The position numbers and the translations under genes were made by a program. A stretch of DNA of 21,215 nt from assembly GCA_002792165.1 (NCBI GenBank), contig PFNV01000021.1, forward strand, positions 1 to 21,215, written 5' to 3'. How positions within the stretch are numbered: the stretch's first letter is position 1; each line of letters starts with the position of its first letter. Under the pieces are notes generated by a model. That model saw only the letters and a program-made list of their open reading frames with translations, was not told the origin of the DNA and did not search any database. Source of the DNA: Candidatus Tagabacteria bacterium CG_4_10_14_0_2_um_filter_40_13. Its GTDB lineage: Bacteria; Patescibacteriota; Minisyncoccia; GCA-002779875. This document shows positions 15,991 to 21,215 of the stretch, one piece after another.

Positions 15991-16027
15991 CAAAAACAGC
16001 CCTGATGATTAATCAGGACTGTTTTTG
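15991..16027 (-). terminator. Intrinsic terminator after the RRM gene
   Basis: CAAAAACAG (15991-15999) pairs with CTGTTTTTG (16019-16027), and inside it CCTGAT pairs with ATCAGG around a 5-nt loop. The T-run is part of the stem, so the hairpin looks the same from both strands. It starts 5 nt past the RRM stop codon. Confidence 0.8.
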
Positions 16028-16031
16028 TAAA

Positions 16032-16358
16032 TTACCAACTATTTCTGCGACCGCCGCCGAAACCTCCACCTCCTCTGTCGTCGCGGTTGAATCTGCGCGG
16101 AGGGCGATCTTCCATTGGTCGGGCTTCGCTCACTTTGAGCAGCCGGCCGTCGAGTTCTTTGCCGTTCCACATTTCCATAGCTTTCTCGGCTTCTCCGTCT
16201 GTAGACATTTCGACGAATCCGAAACCCTTTGAGCGGCCGGACATTTTGTCCATAATCACTACTGCCGACACCACGGTTCCCGCCTGAGCGAAAGCATCTT
16301 TCAACGCATCGTCGGAAGTGCCGTAGGACAAGCCGCCAACATATAATTTCTTAGCCAT
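16032..16358 (-). CDS. RRM-type RNA-binding protein (glycine/arginine-rich tail)
   Basis: The 108-aa product is a single RNA recognition motif with RNP2 (KLYVGGL, 4-10) and RNP1 (SKGFGFVEM, 43-51), followed by a short tail rich in Gly and Arg (about 85-108: RFNRDDRGGGGFGGG). It resembles the small bacterial Rbp proteins known from cyanobacteria, often cold-induced RNA chaperones; the role here is inferred. It has its own strong promoter (TTGACA-16-TATACT, 16515-16542), a structured leader of about 150 nt and its own terminator, so it is monocistronic. The long folded leader suggests post-transcriptional control, possibly by the protein itself. Confidence 0.93.
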   Translation of the reverse strand: MAKKLYVGGLSYGTSDDALKDAFAQAGTVVSAVVIMDKMSGRSKGFGFVEMSTDGEAEKAMEMWNGKELDGRLLKVSEARPMEDRPPRRFNRDDRGGGGFGGGRRNSW

Positions 16359-16388
16359 TATACTTATTTAATTTTACTTATAACTATC

Positions 16389-16458
16389 GTGTAAGGCGAC
16401 CTCTCGTTTGAATTCCTCGCCAAGAAATCGCTTTCGCGATCCTAGACCGTCCTTACAC
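16389..16458 (-). promoter_or_regulatory. Structured 5' leader of the RRM gene
   Basis: On the minus-strand RNA, GUGUAAGG and CCUUACAC (plus coordinates 16451-16458 and 16389-16396) pair over 8 bp and enclose two hairpins. One is AUCGC/GCGAU with a GAAA tetraloop (16427-16440), the other GGCGA/UCGCC (16417-16421 with 16395-16399), which shares two bases with the outer stem. The layout is a closed multi-branch fold 30 nt upstream of the ATG. I cannot assign it to a known RNA family. Confidence 0.6.
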
Positions 16459-16514
16459 TCAGTTAACTAGCATAAGGCGCAAAACTCTTTGAGAAAACTT
16501 ACAACTTTATAACC

Positions 16515-16542
16515 AGTATAAAGCATTGATATAATTTGTCAA
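16515..16542 (-). promoter_or_regulatory. Strong promoter of the RRM gene
   Basis: On the minus strand a perfect TTGACA (16537-16542) and TATACT (16515-16520, 5 of 6) are 16 nt apart. Predicted start is near 16508. The -35 lies 6 nt from repeat copy A of the secA end. Confidence 0.75.
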
Positions 16543-16548
16543 CACACC

Positions 16549-16615
16549 CCTACTTCCCATGACAGCGCTTATATTTCTTACCACTTCCGCACCAGCAGGG
16601 ATCATTCCGGCCGAT
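16549..16615. repeat. 67-bp direct repeat, copy A (displaced secA 3' end)
   Basis: This is identical base for base to 17354-17420. It encodes, without a start codon and just after an in-frame stop, the SecA C-terminal zinc peptide (IGRNDPCWCGSGKKYKRCHG). It is most simply the original secA end, pushed away from the gene body. Confidence 0.9.
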
Positions 16616-17177
16616 TTGAAATTAACTTGGATAAAACATCCGAAACTTTCAATTTCTTTGCCCATTGCTTTAGATATCGCGTATCGAGTTTTGCACCGGA
16701 AATTTTTAAAATTGATGCTATATCTTCCAAATGTCTGGTTGATTGCGATTTTTGATACCATTCTAATTTACTTAGAATCAGATTTTCCGGAGAAATAAAA
16801 TAAACTCGTTGTCCCTTTATAATTTTTGCTTTTTTCTTTTTAAATTCCTGTAAACCGAATTTGGTGCCTTTTTTTATCCAAAAATCAACCTTCACCCCTG
16901 TTTCACCGTCAATGAAGTTAAATTCTCCGCGATGCTCGAGCGCCTGTTCCATCGCTTCCTTATCAACGTACCCAGCCTTACCTAATTCGATTAAGGCTTT
17001 TCCCAGACCATCTATTTTCTCCGCCTGCATTTCAACAACAATATCGATATCGGCCGTAAACCTTGGCCTTCCCCAAATTAAAACAGCCATCCCGCCCGTG
17101 ATTACATATGGAATTTTCAATCGCTCTAAAATTTTAGCGACTTTTATCAACAGATGCCTCGGGTCTATTTGTTCCAT
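16602..17177 (-). CDS. Nucleotidyltransferase-fold protein (AbiEii/DUF6036-like)
   Basis: The 191-aa product has the polymerase-beta-type nucleotidyltransferase signature: a GG motif (VITGGMAVL, Gly28-Gly29), the metal-binding pair Asp43/Asp45 (TADIDIVV), and a third acidic residue Asp98 in VKVDFWI. This pattern is seen in AbiEii-type toxins and related stand-alone enzymes; the substrate is unknown. I chose ATG 17177 over a TTG 6 codons upstream. It overlaps the small upstream gene by 44 nt, so the two are one unit. The last codons (ISNRPE and stop) lie in repeat copy A, read in a different frame from the SecA peptide, so its natural C-terminus was replaced or set by the insertion junction. 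Confidence 0.8.
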   Translation of the reverse strand: MEQIDPRHLLIKVAKILERLKIPYVITGGMAVLIWGRPRFTADIDIVVEMQAEKIDGLGKALIELGKAGYVDKEAMEQALEHRGEFNFIDGETGVKVDFWIKKGTKFGLQEFKKKKAKIIKGQRVYFISPENLILSKLEWYQKSQSTRHLEDIASILKISGAKLDTRYLKQWAKKLKVSDVLSKLISNRPE

Positions 17178-17322
17178 AATTAATTTTGTTACCAACCAGT
17201 TCTTTGGCTAATCGCCATAATTGCGAACCGACATCTACCTTTTTATCCGCTGGCATTGAGCGGAAAATATTGTCTTGGATTTCTTGAGCTATTTCTTCGC
17301 TCGTTTTCTGTTTTAATCTCAT
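17134..17322 (-). CDS. Small conserved-looking protein paired with the nucleotidyltransferase
   Basis: The 62-aa product starts MRLKQKTSEEIAQEIQDN and contains a helical, charged core (MPADKKVDVGSQLWRLAKEL). I recognise no domain, but similar small proteins sit before nucleotidyltransferases in related genomes as far as I recall. The 44-nt overlap and shared promoter fit a two-gene module, possibly toxin-antitoxin-like; that role is inference. The ATG at 17322 is 6 nt after a perfect TATAAT (17329-17334), so the mRNA may be leaderless; a TTG 5 codons upstream would overlap the -10 box. Confidence 0.65.
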   Translation of the reverse strand: MRLKQKTSEEIAQEIQDNIFRSMPADKKVDVGSQLWRLAKELVGNKINYGTNRPEASVDKSR

Positions 17323-17328
17323 AATCTC

Positions 17329-17334
17329 ATTATA
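17329..17334 (-). promoter_or_regulatory. -10 box of the nucleotidyltransferase cassette, leaderless
   Basis: A perfect TATAAT on the minus strand ends 6 nt before the ATG at 17322. No -35 match at 16-18 nt is visible. The box lies between repeat copy B and the first cassette gene, so the cassette seems to carry its own promoter. Confidence 0.5.
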
Positions 17335-17353
17335 CAAATTTTCGTAATTTTAT

Positions 17354-17420
17354 CCTACTTCCCATGACAGCGCTTATATTTCTTACCACTTCCGCACCAG
17401 CAGGGATCATTCCGGCCGAT
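17354..17420. repeat. 67-bp direct repeat, copy B (end of intact secA)
   Basis: This copy contains the last 21 codons and stop of the intact secA gene and matches 16549-16615 exactly. The two copies are offset by 805 bp and bracket the nucleotidyltransferase cassette. The lack of any mismatch suggests a recent event. Confidence 0.9.
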
Positions 17421-19847
17421 ATTTTTTGCGCCGACCGCGCCGACCGCGCGGGTCGGCGGGATAACTTTTTCTCCGCCAGCTGGCGGACCGGCAAGATTCA
17501 TTTCTAAAGCCAAACGGCAATAATTCATACGCATTGCCGCTTTCATATCTCTGAAAAGTTTTGCTCCTTCGTTTTTGTATTCAACGAGCGGGTCCCTATG
17601 GCCATAAGCGCGCAAACCAACCGAAGACCTCATGTACTCCATTGTTTCCAAATGTTCTATCCACAGCATATCGTTCAATCGAAGTAAAATCTGCCGTTGA
17701 ACGCTTAAAAAAGTATTTTCGTCTTCGGATTCTTTCATTTTTTTCTCGAACAAACTGAAATCCTGTTCTGTTTTTTCGAACAACTTTTTTATCATCTCTT
17801 TGAAAAAAGAATTATCGTTCATTAAAATCGCTCTCCGGCGGGAATAAACGTCATTGCGCTGTTTATTCATTACATCGTCGTATTCCAAAACATGCTTTCT
17901 CGCGTCGAAATTAAGCCCTTCAATTTTCGACTGGGCCGATTCGATGGCATGCGAAACCAATTTGTTATCGATTGGCTGATCTTCGGGGATGCCGAAAGTT
18001 CCCATCATTTTTTTAATGCGGTCCGAACCGAAAATTCTCATCAGGTCGTCTTCCAATGAAACGAAAAATCTTGTTTTTCCCGGATCGCCCTGTCTGCCGC
18101 TCCTGCCTCTTAACTGATTGTCGATTCTTCTCGCTTCATGTCTTTGCGAACCCAAGACAAAAAGTCCGCCCGATTTTTTTATCTCTTCGGATTCTTTAAC
18201 ATCCGGCGGATTTCCTCCTAAAACTATATCCACTCCGCGGCCTGCCATATTAGTGGCGATTGTCACAACTCCGCGTTTACCGGCTTGAGCGATAATTTCC
18301 CCTTCTTCTTCGTGATGCTTCGCGTTCAAAACGCGGTGAGGCACGCCTTCGCGCTGAAGTAGCGCCGAAAGATATTCGTTCTTCTCGATTGAAACCGTGC
18401 CAACTAAAACCGGCTGGCCAACCTCGTACATTTTTTTTATTTCTTCGACAATGGCTTTAAATTTTCCCTCTTCGGTTTGAAAAACCAAATCAGATAAATC
18501 CTCTCTTATCATCGGCTTATTCGTAGGTATCGCTATAACTTCAAGATTATAAACTTTCTGAAATTCTTCGGCTGAAGTAAGAGCGGTACCTGTCATTCCC
18601 GCAAGTTTTTTATACATCCTGAAATAATTTTGAAAAGTAATGCTTGCCAATGTGCGCGACTCCTTTTGAACCAGCACGTTTTCTTTCGCCTCTATCGCCT
18701 GGTGGAGTCCTTCGGACCACCTGCGGCCGGGCATAAGCCGTCCGGTAAATTCGTCAACAATAATAACTTCGCCGTTTTTCACCACATAATCCTTGTCTTT
18801 GCGGAAAAGCGCCTCCGCTCTTAGCGCTTGCTCCAAATGGCGCACATATTTTATACCTTTTTCGGTATAAATATCTTTTACGCCAATCATTTTTTCCACC
18901 GCTTCAATCCCTTCTTCTGTAATCGAAGATGCTTTCATTTTTTCATCAACGGTATAGTCGCGGTCTTTTTTCAGCCGCGGAGCGATGTGGCTGAAAGTAT
19001 GATAGAGCTCTTCCGATTCGGTATCGGGCGCGGAAATAATCAAAGGAGTTCTCGCTTCATCTATTAAAATAGAGTCTATTTCGTCAACTATCGCGAAATA
19101 ATGCTGGCTCTGCGCGATATCAGATTTGCGATAAGCCATGTTGTCGCGCAAATAATCAAAACCGAATTCGTTATTGGTGCCGTAAGTGATGTCCGCCTGA
19201 TACGCTTCCTGCCTTGCGCAGGGTTTCAAAAATTCGTGAACCACTTTAAAACTGCCCGATATATCTCTTGTTTTATCTTCCTGCAATTCCTGCTCTTTAG
19301 TATGCAGCCGATGAGTCGGATCGTATAAAAATGAATTCTCGTGATTCAAGCACCCGACGGATAACCCCAAGGCGTTATAAATTTGTCCCATCCAAACCGC
19401 GTCGCGTCTTGAGAGATAATCGTTCACCGTTACCACATGAACCCCTCCTCTGGCGCAAGTGGCCAGCGCGTTCAAATAGGCGGCTAATGTGGCAACTAAA
19501 GTTTTTCCTTCACCGGTTCTCATTTCGGCAATTTTACCCTGATGAAGCGCGATTCCTCCCATAAGCTGCACATCGAAATGGCGCTGTTTCAACGTTCGCT
19601 TGGCGGCTTCTCTAACCATGGCAAACGCTTCCGGCAAAATTTCGTCCAAGATTTCCTTTTCGTTTTCCGGGGGTTTGCCGTCAGATGTTTTAAACCGCCC
19701 CTGAAATTCCCGAGTCCTATTTTTCAAATTTTCGTCGGAAAATTTAGCGAATTTTTCTTCCAAAGCATTGATTTCGCGAACTTGCTGTTCGCAACTCTTT
19801 ATAAAACGGCTGTTCGCATCGCCGAAAATTTTAACAATCAAAGACAT
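17355..19847 (-). CDS. secA: Preprotein translocase ATPase SecA
   Basis: SecA drives proteins through SecYEG using ATP. The 830-aa product (from ATG 19847, MSLIVKIFGDANSRF) has Walker A (MRTGEGKTL, 109-117), Walker B/DEAD-like VDEID (254-258) with DEAR (263-266), the second motor domain with NMAGRGVDIVLGG and QLRGRSGRQGDPG, the scaffold/wing domains and a C-terminal SEC-C zinc motif (CWCGSGKKYKRCHG). An insert of about 40 residues (about 172-215) lies in the first nucleotide-binding fold and is unusual against E. coli. Two GC-rich palindromes encode the linker before SEC-C (17438-17458, 17472-17487). It starts 10 nt after murB, without Shine-Dalgarno. Confidence 0.97.
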   Translation of the reverse strand: MSLIVKIFGDANSRFIKSCEQQVREINALEEKFAKFSDENLKNRTREFQGRFKTSDGKPPENEKEILDEILPEAFAMVREAAKRTLKQRHFDVQLMGGIALHQGKIAEMRTGEGKTLVATLAAYLNALATCARGGVHVVTVNDYLSRRDAVWMGQIYNALGLSVGCLNHENSFLYDPTHRLHTKEQELQEDKTRDISGSFKVVHEFLKPCARQEAYQADITYGTNNEFGFDYLRDNMAYRKSDIAQSQHYFAIVDEIDSILIDEARTPLIISAPDTESEELYHTFSHIAPRLKKDRDYTVDEKMKASSITEEGIEAVEKMIGVKDIYTEKGIKYVRHLEQALRAEALFRKDKDYVVKNGEVIIVDEFTGRLMPGRRWSEGLHQAIEAKENVLVQKESRTLASITFQNYFRMYKKLAGMTGTALTSAEEFQKVYNLEVIAIPTNKPMIREDLSDLVFQTEEGKFKAIVEEIKKMYEVGQPVLVGTVSIEKNEYLSALLQREGVPHRVLNAKHHEEEGEIIAQAGKRGVVTIATNMAGRGVDIVLGGNPPDVKESEEIKKSGGLFVLGSQRHEARRIDNQLRGRSGRQGDPGKTRFFVSLEDDLMRIFGSDRIKKMMGTFGIPEDQPIDNKLVSHAIESAQSKIEGLNFDARKHVLEYDDVMNKQRNDVYSRRRAILMNDNSFFKEMIKKLFEKTEQDFSLFEKKMKESEDENTFLSVQRQILLRLNDMLWIEHLETMEYMRSSVGLRAYGHRDPLVEYKNEGAKLFRDMKAAMRMNYCRLALEMNLAGPPAGGEKVIPPTRAVGAVGAKNIGRNDPCWCGSGKKYKRCHGK
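17438..17458. repeat. GC-rich hairpin in the secA linker
   Basis: CGCCGACC/GGTCGGCG form an 8-bp stem with a 5-nt loop, preceded by a tandem GCGCCGACC duplicate (17428-17436 and 17437-17445). It encodes the low-complexity linker PPTRAVGAVGA just before the zinc motif. Confidence 0.7.
17472..17487. repeat. 16-bp perfect palindrome in secA
   Basis: TCCGCCAGCTGGCGGA is fully self-complementary. It encodes GPPAGG in the same linker, 14 bp from the hairpin at 17438-17458. Confidence 0.75.
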
Positions 19848-19857
19848 AGTGATAAAA

Positions 19858-20799
19858 CTAATCGAATCCCAATAATCTTTTTTCGACTTCCAATTCAAGG
19901 CCGTATTTTTTTTTAACTTTTTTCCTGCATAAATCAGCCAGTGCTAAAACGTCTTTAGAGGCGGCTTTCCCCATATTAACGATAAAATTTGCGTGTTCTT
20001 GGGCTATCATTGCTCCTCCGATTTTTTTTCCCTTTAAGCCGACGCTTTCTATCAAAAAACCTGCTGAAATTTTCGGCCTGTCAGCAAATTGCTTTAGCTC
20101 CGGAAATTCGCGGATTAATTCCTCCTTGTTTCTCAAACCCTCCCATCCGGGATTAACAAAAAAACAGCCAGCGGAAAAACCGGACGGGTTGGATTCAATT
20201 CTCTGACGGGTAAAATCTTTTATTGCTTTTTGAATATCTCCGCTACTTCCCTTTTTAAAACGAAAAGTCGCCGAAAGAATTATCAAATCGGGATTGCGTT
20301 TAAAAATTGATTTTCGGTAGCCAAATTTGCAATCTTCTTTTTTAAAGTTTTTAACGCTATGTTCTAAAATATCAAAAGCCTTCACTTCTTCCACGGCTTC
20401 GGACGTCGCACGTCCGAATGCTCCTGCGTTCCCGTTTACCGCCCCGCCGATTGTTCCCGGAATTCCAATCGCCCACTCAAGCCCGCTCAAATTGCGATTA
20501 ACCGATTCTAAAACTATTTTACTCAAATTCACGCCGGCGTCCGCAATAATTTTATTCTCTTCAAATTTTAAATTGGAATTATGTATTTTTATAACGAGGC
20601 CGTCAAAACCTTTATCGGATATCAAAACATTCGAACCTCCTCCTAAAACCAAAACGGGGATCTTTTGCTCTTTTGCCCAATTGCAAAATTCCCGAATCTC
20701 GCCGATACTTTTTGCTTCGCAAAAATATTTCGCCGGCCCCCCTATCTTAAAAGTAGTATAAGGAGCCAAAAGAATATTTTTTTGGATGTTTAGTGTCAT
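19858..20799 (-). CDS. murB: UDP-N-acetylenolpyruvoylglucosamine reductase MurB
   Basis: MurB is the FAD enzyme that makes UDP-N-acetylmuramate for peptidoglycan. The 313-aa product (from ATG 20799, MTLNIQKNILLAPYTTFKIG) has the FAD-binding signature GGGSNVLI (53-60), GIPGTIGGAVNGNAGAFG (112-129), the active-site YRKS (Arg162), AGCFFVNP with Cys212 where many MurBs use Ser as the proton donor, and the C-terminal Glu region (LELEVEKRLLG). Its length and missing insert fit the type II (S. aureus-like) form. An upstream ATG at 20829 would lie in the structured leader. It is first in a murB-secA operon with its own promoter. Confidence 0.96.
   Translation of the reverse strand: MTLNIQKNILLAPYTTFKIGGPAKYFCEAKSIGEIREFCNWAKEQKIPVLVLGGGSNVLISDKGFDGLVIKIHNSNLKFEENKIIADAGVNLSKIVLESVNRNLSGLEWAIGIPGTIGGAVNGNAGAFGRATSEAVEEVKAFDILEHSVKNFKKEDCKFGYRKSIFKRNPDLIILSATFRFKKGSSGDIQKAIKDFTRQRIESNPSGFSAGCFFVNPGWEGLRNKEELIREFPELKQFADRPKISAGFLIESVGLKGKKIGGAMIAQEHANFIVNMGKAASKDVLALADLCRKKVKKKYGLELEVEKRLLGFD
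20398..20418. repeat. 9-bp-stem hairpin inside murB
   Basis: TTCGGACGT/ACGTCCGAA pair perfectly around CGC. It encodes FGRATSE next to the conserved NAGAFG. The protein length at this point is close to that of other MurBs, so this is less clearly an insertion than those in gatB. Confidence 0.5.
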
Positions 20800-20809
20800 A
20801 AAAAGATGA

Positions 20810-20886
20810 AGCGGCCAGAGAGCGGCCAAGAAGGCTTAACTCCAAAGTCTATGTCTTTTGTGAGTGCCTTAAACTCTTGACCGCTC
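20810..20886 (-). promoter_or_regulatory. Structured 5' leader of murB-secA
   Basis: On the minus-strand RNA, GAGCGGUCAAG (20876-20886) pairs with CUUGGCCGCUC (20820-20830) over 11 bp including one U-G wobble, which pairs well only in this strand. Inside are AAGGC/GCCUU and ACUC/GAGU, leaving ACAUAGA in or near the top loop. A second UGGCCGCU (20810-20817) repeats the 3' arm and could compete for it. The predicted transcription start falls at the first base of the stem. Confidence 0.6.
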
Positions 20887-20893
20887 ACTAGCC

Positions 20894-20923
20894 ACTATAT
20901 TTATATTATATTCAACACATCAA
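20894..20923 (-). promoter_or_regulatory. Promoter of murB-secA
   Basis: On the minus strand TTGATG (20918-20923) and TATAGT (20894-20899) are 18 nt apart; a perfect TATAAT a few bases upstream is an alternative -10 with a weak TTGTGT -35. The -35 overlaps the T-run of the small-RNA terminator. Confidence 0.55.
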
Positions 20924-20958
20924 AAAAACACAAATTCCCTCTTTCGAGGGAACTTGTG
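20921..20958 (-). terminator. Intrinsic terminator of the putative small RNA
   Basis: CACAA and TTGTG, one mismatch, then TTCCCTC/GAGGGAA (7 bp) around a loop that reads GAAA on the minus strand, followed by TTTTTTT. It lies between the small-RNA promoter and the murB promoter. Confidence 0.85.
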
Positions 20959-20995
20959 CAGACATAGATTGTATCCCTTTCAGGAATCACTCACG
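20922..20995 (-). ncRNA. Putative ~73-nt small RNA upstream of murB
   Basis: A promoter (21001-21028) and an intrinsic terminator (20929-20958 plus T-run) bracket about 73 nt with no credible reading frame. By eye the RNA has a 5' hairpin AUUCC/GGGAU with loop UGAAA, a single-stranded linker holding UCUAUGUCU, and the terminator hairpin with a GAAA loop. GUGAGUG and UCUAUGUCU are exactly complementary to CACUCAC and AGACAUAGA in the murB leader. It could be a free small RNA, an attenuated leader of murB, or both. No known family is recognised. Confidence 0.45.
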
Positions 20996-21000
20996 TCATA

Positions 21001-21028
21001 AATATAGCATATGCTTCAAAAAAAGCAA
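21001..21028 (-). promoter_or_regulatory. Candidate extended -10 promoter of the small RNA
   Basis: On the minus strand TTGCTT (21023-21028), 16 nt, then TGCTATATT (TG-n extended -10; 21001-21009). The -35 sits in the tail of the upstream terminator. Predicted start is near 20995. Confidence 0.5.
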
Positions 21029-21052
21029 GCCCTTGGACAAATGCCAAGGGCT
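21015..21052 (-). terminator. Intrinsic terminator of the gene at the right edge
   Basis: AGCCCTTGG (21028-21036) and CCAAGGGCT (21044-21052) form a perfect 9-bp stem with a 7-nt loop. On the minus strand it is followed by TGCTTTTTTTG. It lies 62 nt past the stop of the partial gene. Confidence 0.88.
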
Positions 21053-21114
21053 GTGGATAAAACTACCATACAACGATTAGCGCCGAATCAAATCAGCTCG
21101 TAAAAAATGCGATT

Positions 21115-21215
21115 TTACTTAACCTTATTCACCAGCATTTCCAAAAGATTTTTGACTTCTTCCTGCGCACCGGCTTCGGTTTTGCTGTCAACGAATTTTT
21201 GCCACTGGTTCAGAA
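21115..21215 (-). CDS. C-terminal end of an unidentified protein (partial)
   Basis: Reading from the right edge, 32 codons end at a TAA (21115-21117): the visible tail includes QWQKFVDSKTEAGAQEEVKN and ends LLEMLVNKVK. It is helical and charged in character, with no recognisable motif. Coding is supported by the smooth frame and by the strong intrinsic terminator 62 nt downstream. The 315-nt gap to murB (20800-21114) holds two terminators, two promoters, the putative small RNA and the murB leader. Confidence 0.65.
   Translation of the reverse strand, partial: LNQWQKFVDSKTEAGAQEEVKNLLEMLVNKVK

Noticed and set aside
16507..16761. 84-codon minus-strand frame spanning repeat copy A
   Set aside because: It is an out-of-frame shadow of the nucleotidyltransferase end and of the repeat, with no start context or family match.
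1..21215. tRNA, rRNA or tmRNA genes and use of an alternative genetic code
   Set aside because: No cloverleaf or rRNA/tmRNA motifs were recognised in the spacers, and dnaG ends in a TGA at the expected place, so UGA acts as a stop.

Overview
The window looks like chromosome from an ultra-small bacterium of the Candidate Phyla Radiation (Patescibacteria, probably a Parcubacteria-like lineage). This is inferred from gene content and style: compact RpoB (1049 aa) and RpoC (1231 aa), a Cas2/PaaX-like regulator of a type common in these genomes, almost no Shine-Dalgarno sequences, AT-rich spacers, and short GC-rich palindromes inside coding genes. TGA is used as a normal stop (dnaG), which argues against the lineages that recode UGA. 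Nearly everything is on the minus strand; only one small gene is on the plus strand.

Left to right (transcription mostly runs right to left): rpoD and dnaG form a 4-nt-overlapping pair. A PaaX/Cas2-like repressor gene follows, flanked by two copies of a 30-bp palindrome that sit on promoters. Next come a TIM-barrel gene with an apparent frameshift, a membrane-anchored beta-propeller protein, rpoC and rpoB. After a 355-bp divergent spacer comes the plus-strand MerR-like HTH gene. It meets gatB tail to tail through a 113-bp element with 15-bp perfect inverted ends. Beyond gatB lie a terminator, an RRM RNA-binding protein gene with a long structured leader, a two-gene nucleotidyltransferase cassette bounded by a 67-bp exact direct repeat of the secA 3' end, secA, murB, and the C-terminal end of an unidentified gene.

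The genes are mostly core: transcription (RpoB, RpoC, RpoD), primase, Gln/Asn-tRNA amidation (GatB), protein export (SecA) and peptidoglycan precursor synthesis (MurB). The unusual material is in the gaps. The best candidates for undescribed biology are: (1) the nucleotidyltransferase cassette that appears to have entered the 3' end of secA while leaving an intact secA end; (2) the 30-bp palindrome shared by the promoter of the PaaX/Cas2-like gene and a promoter facing dnaG-rpoD; (3) a putative ~73-nt small RNA with its own promoter and terminator directly upstream of murB, complementary in two blocks to a structured murB leader; and (4) a folded leader on the RRM gene. Several genes have a -10 box only 6-9 nt before the start codon, suggesting leaderless mRNAs. 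All structures were found by eye and none has been computed.
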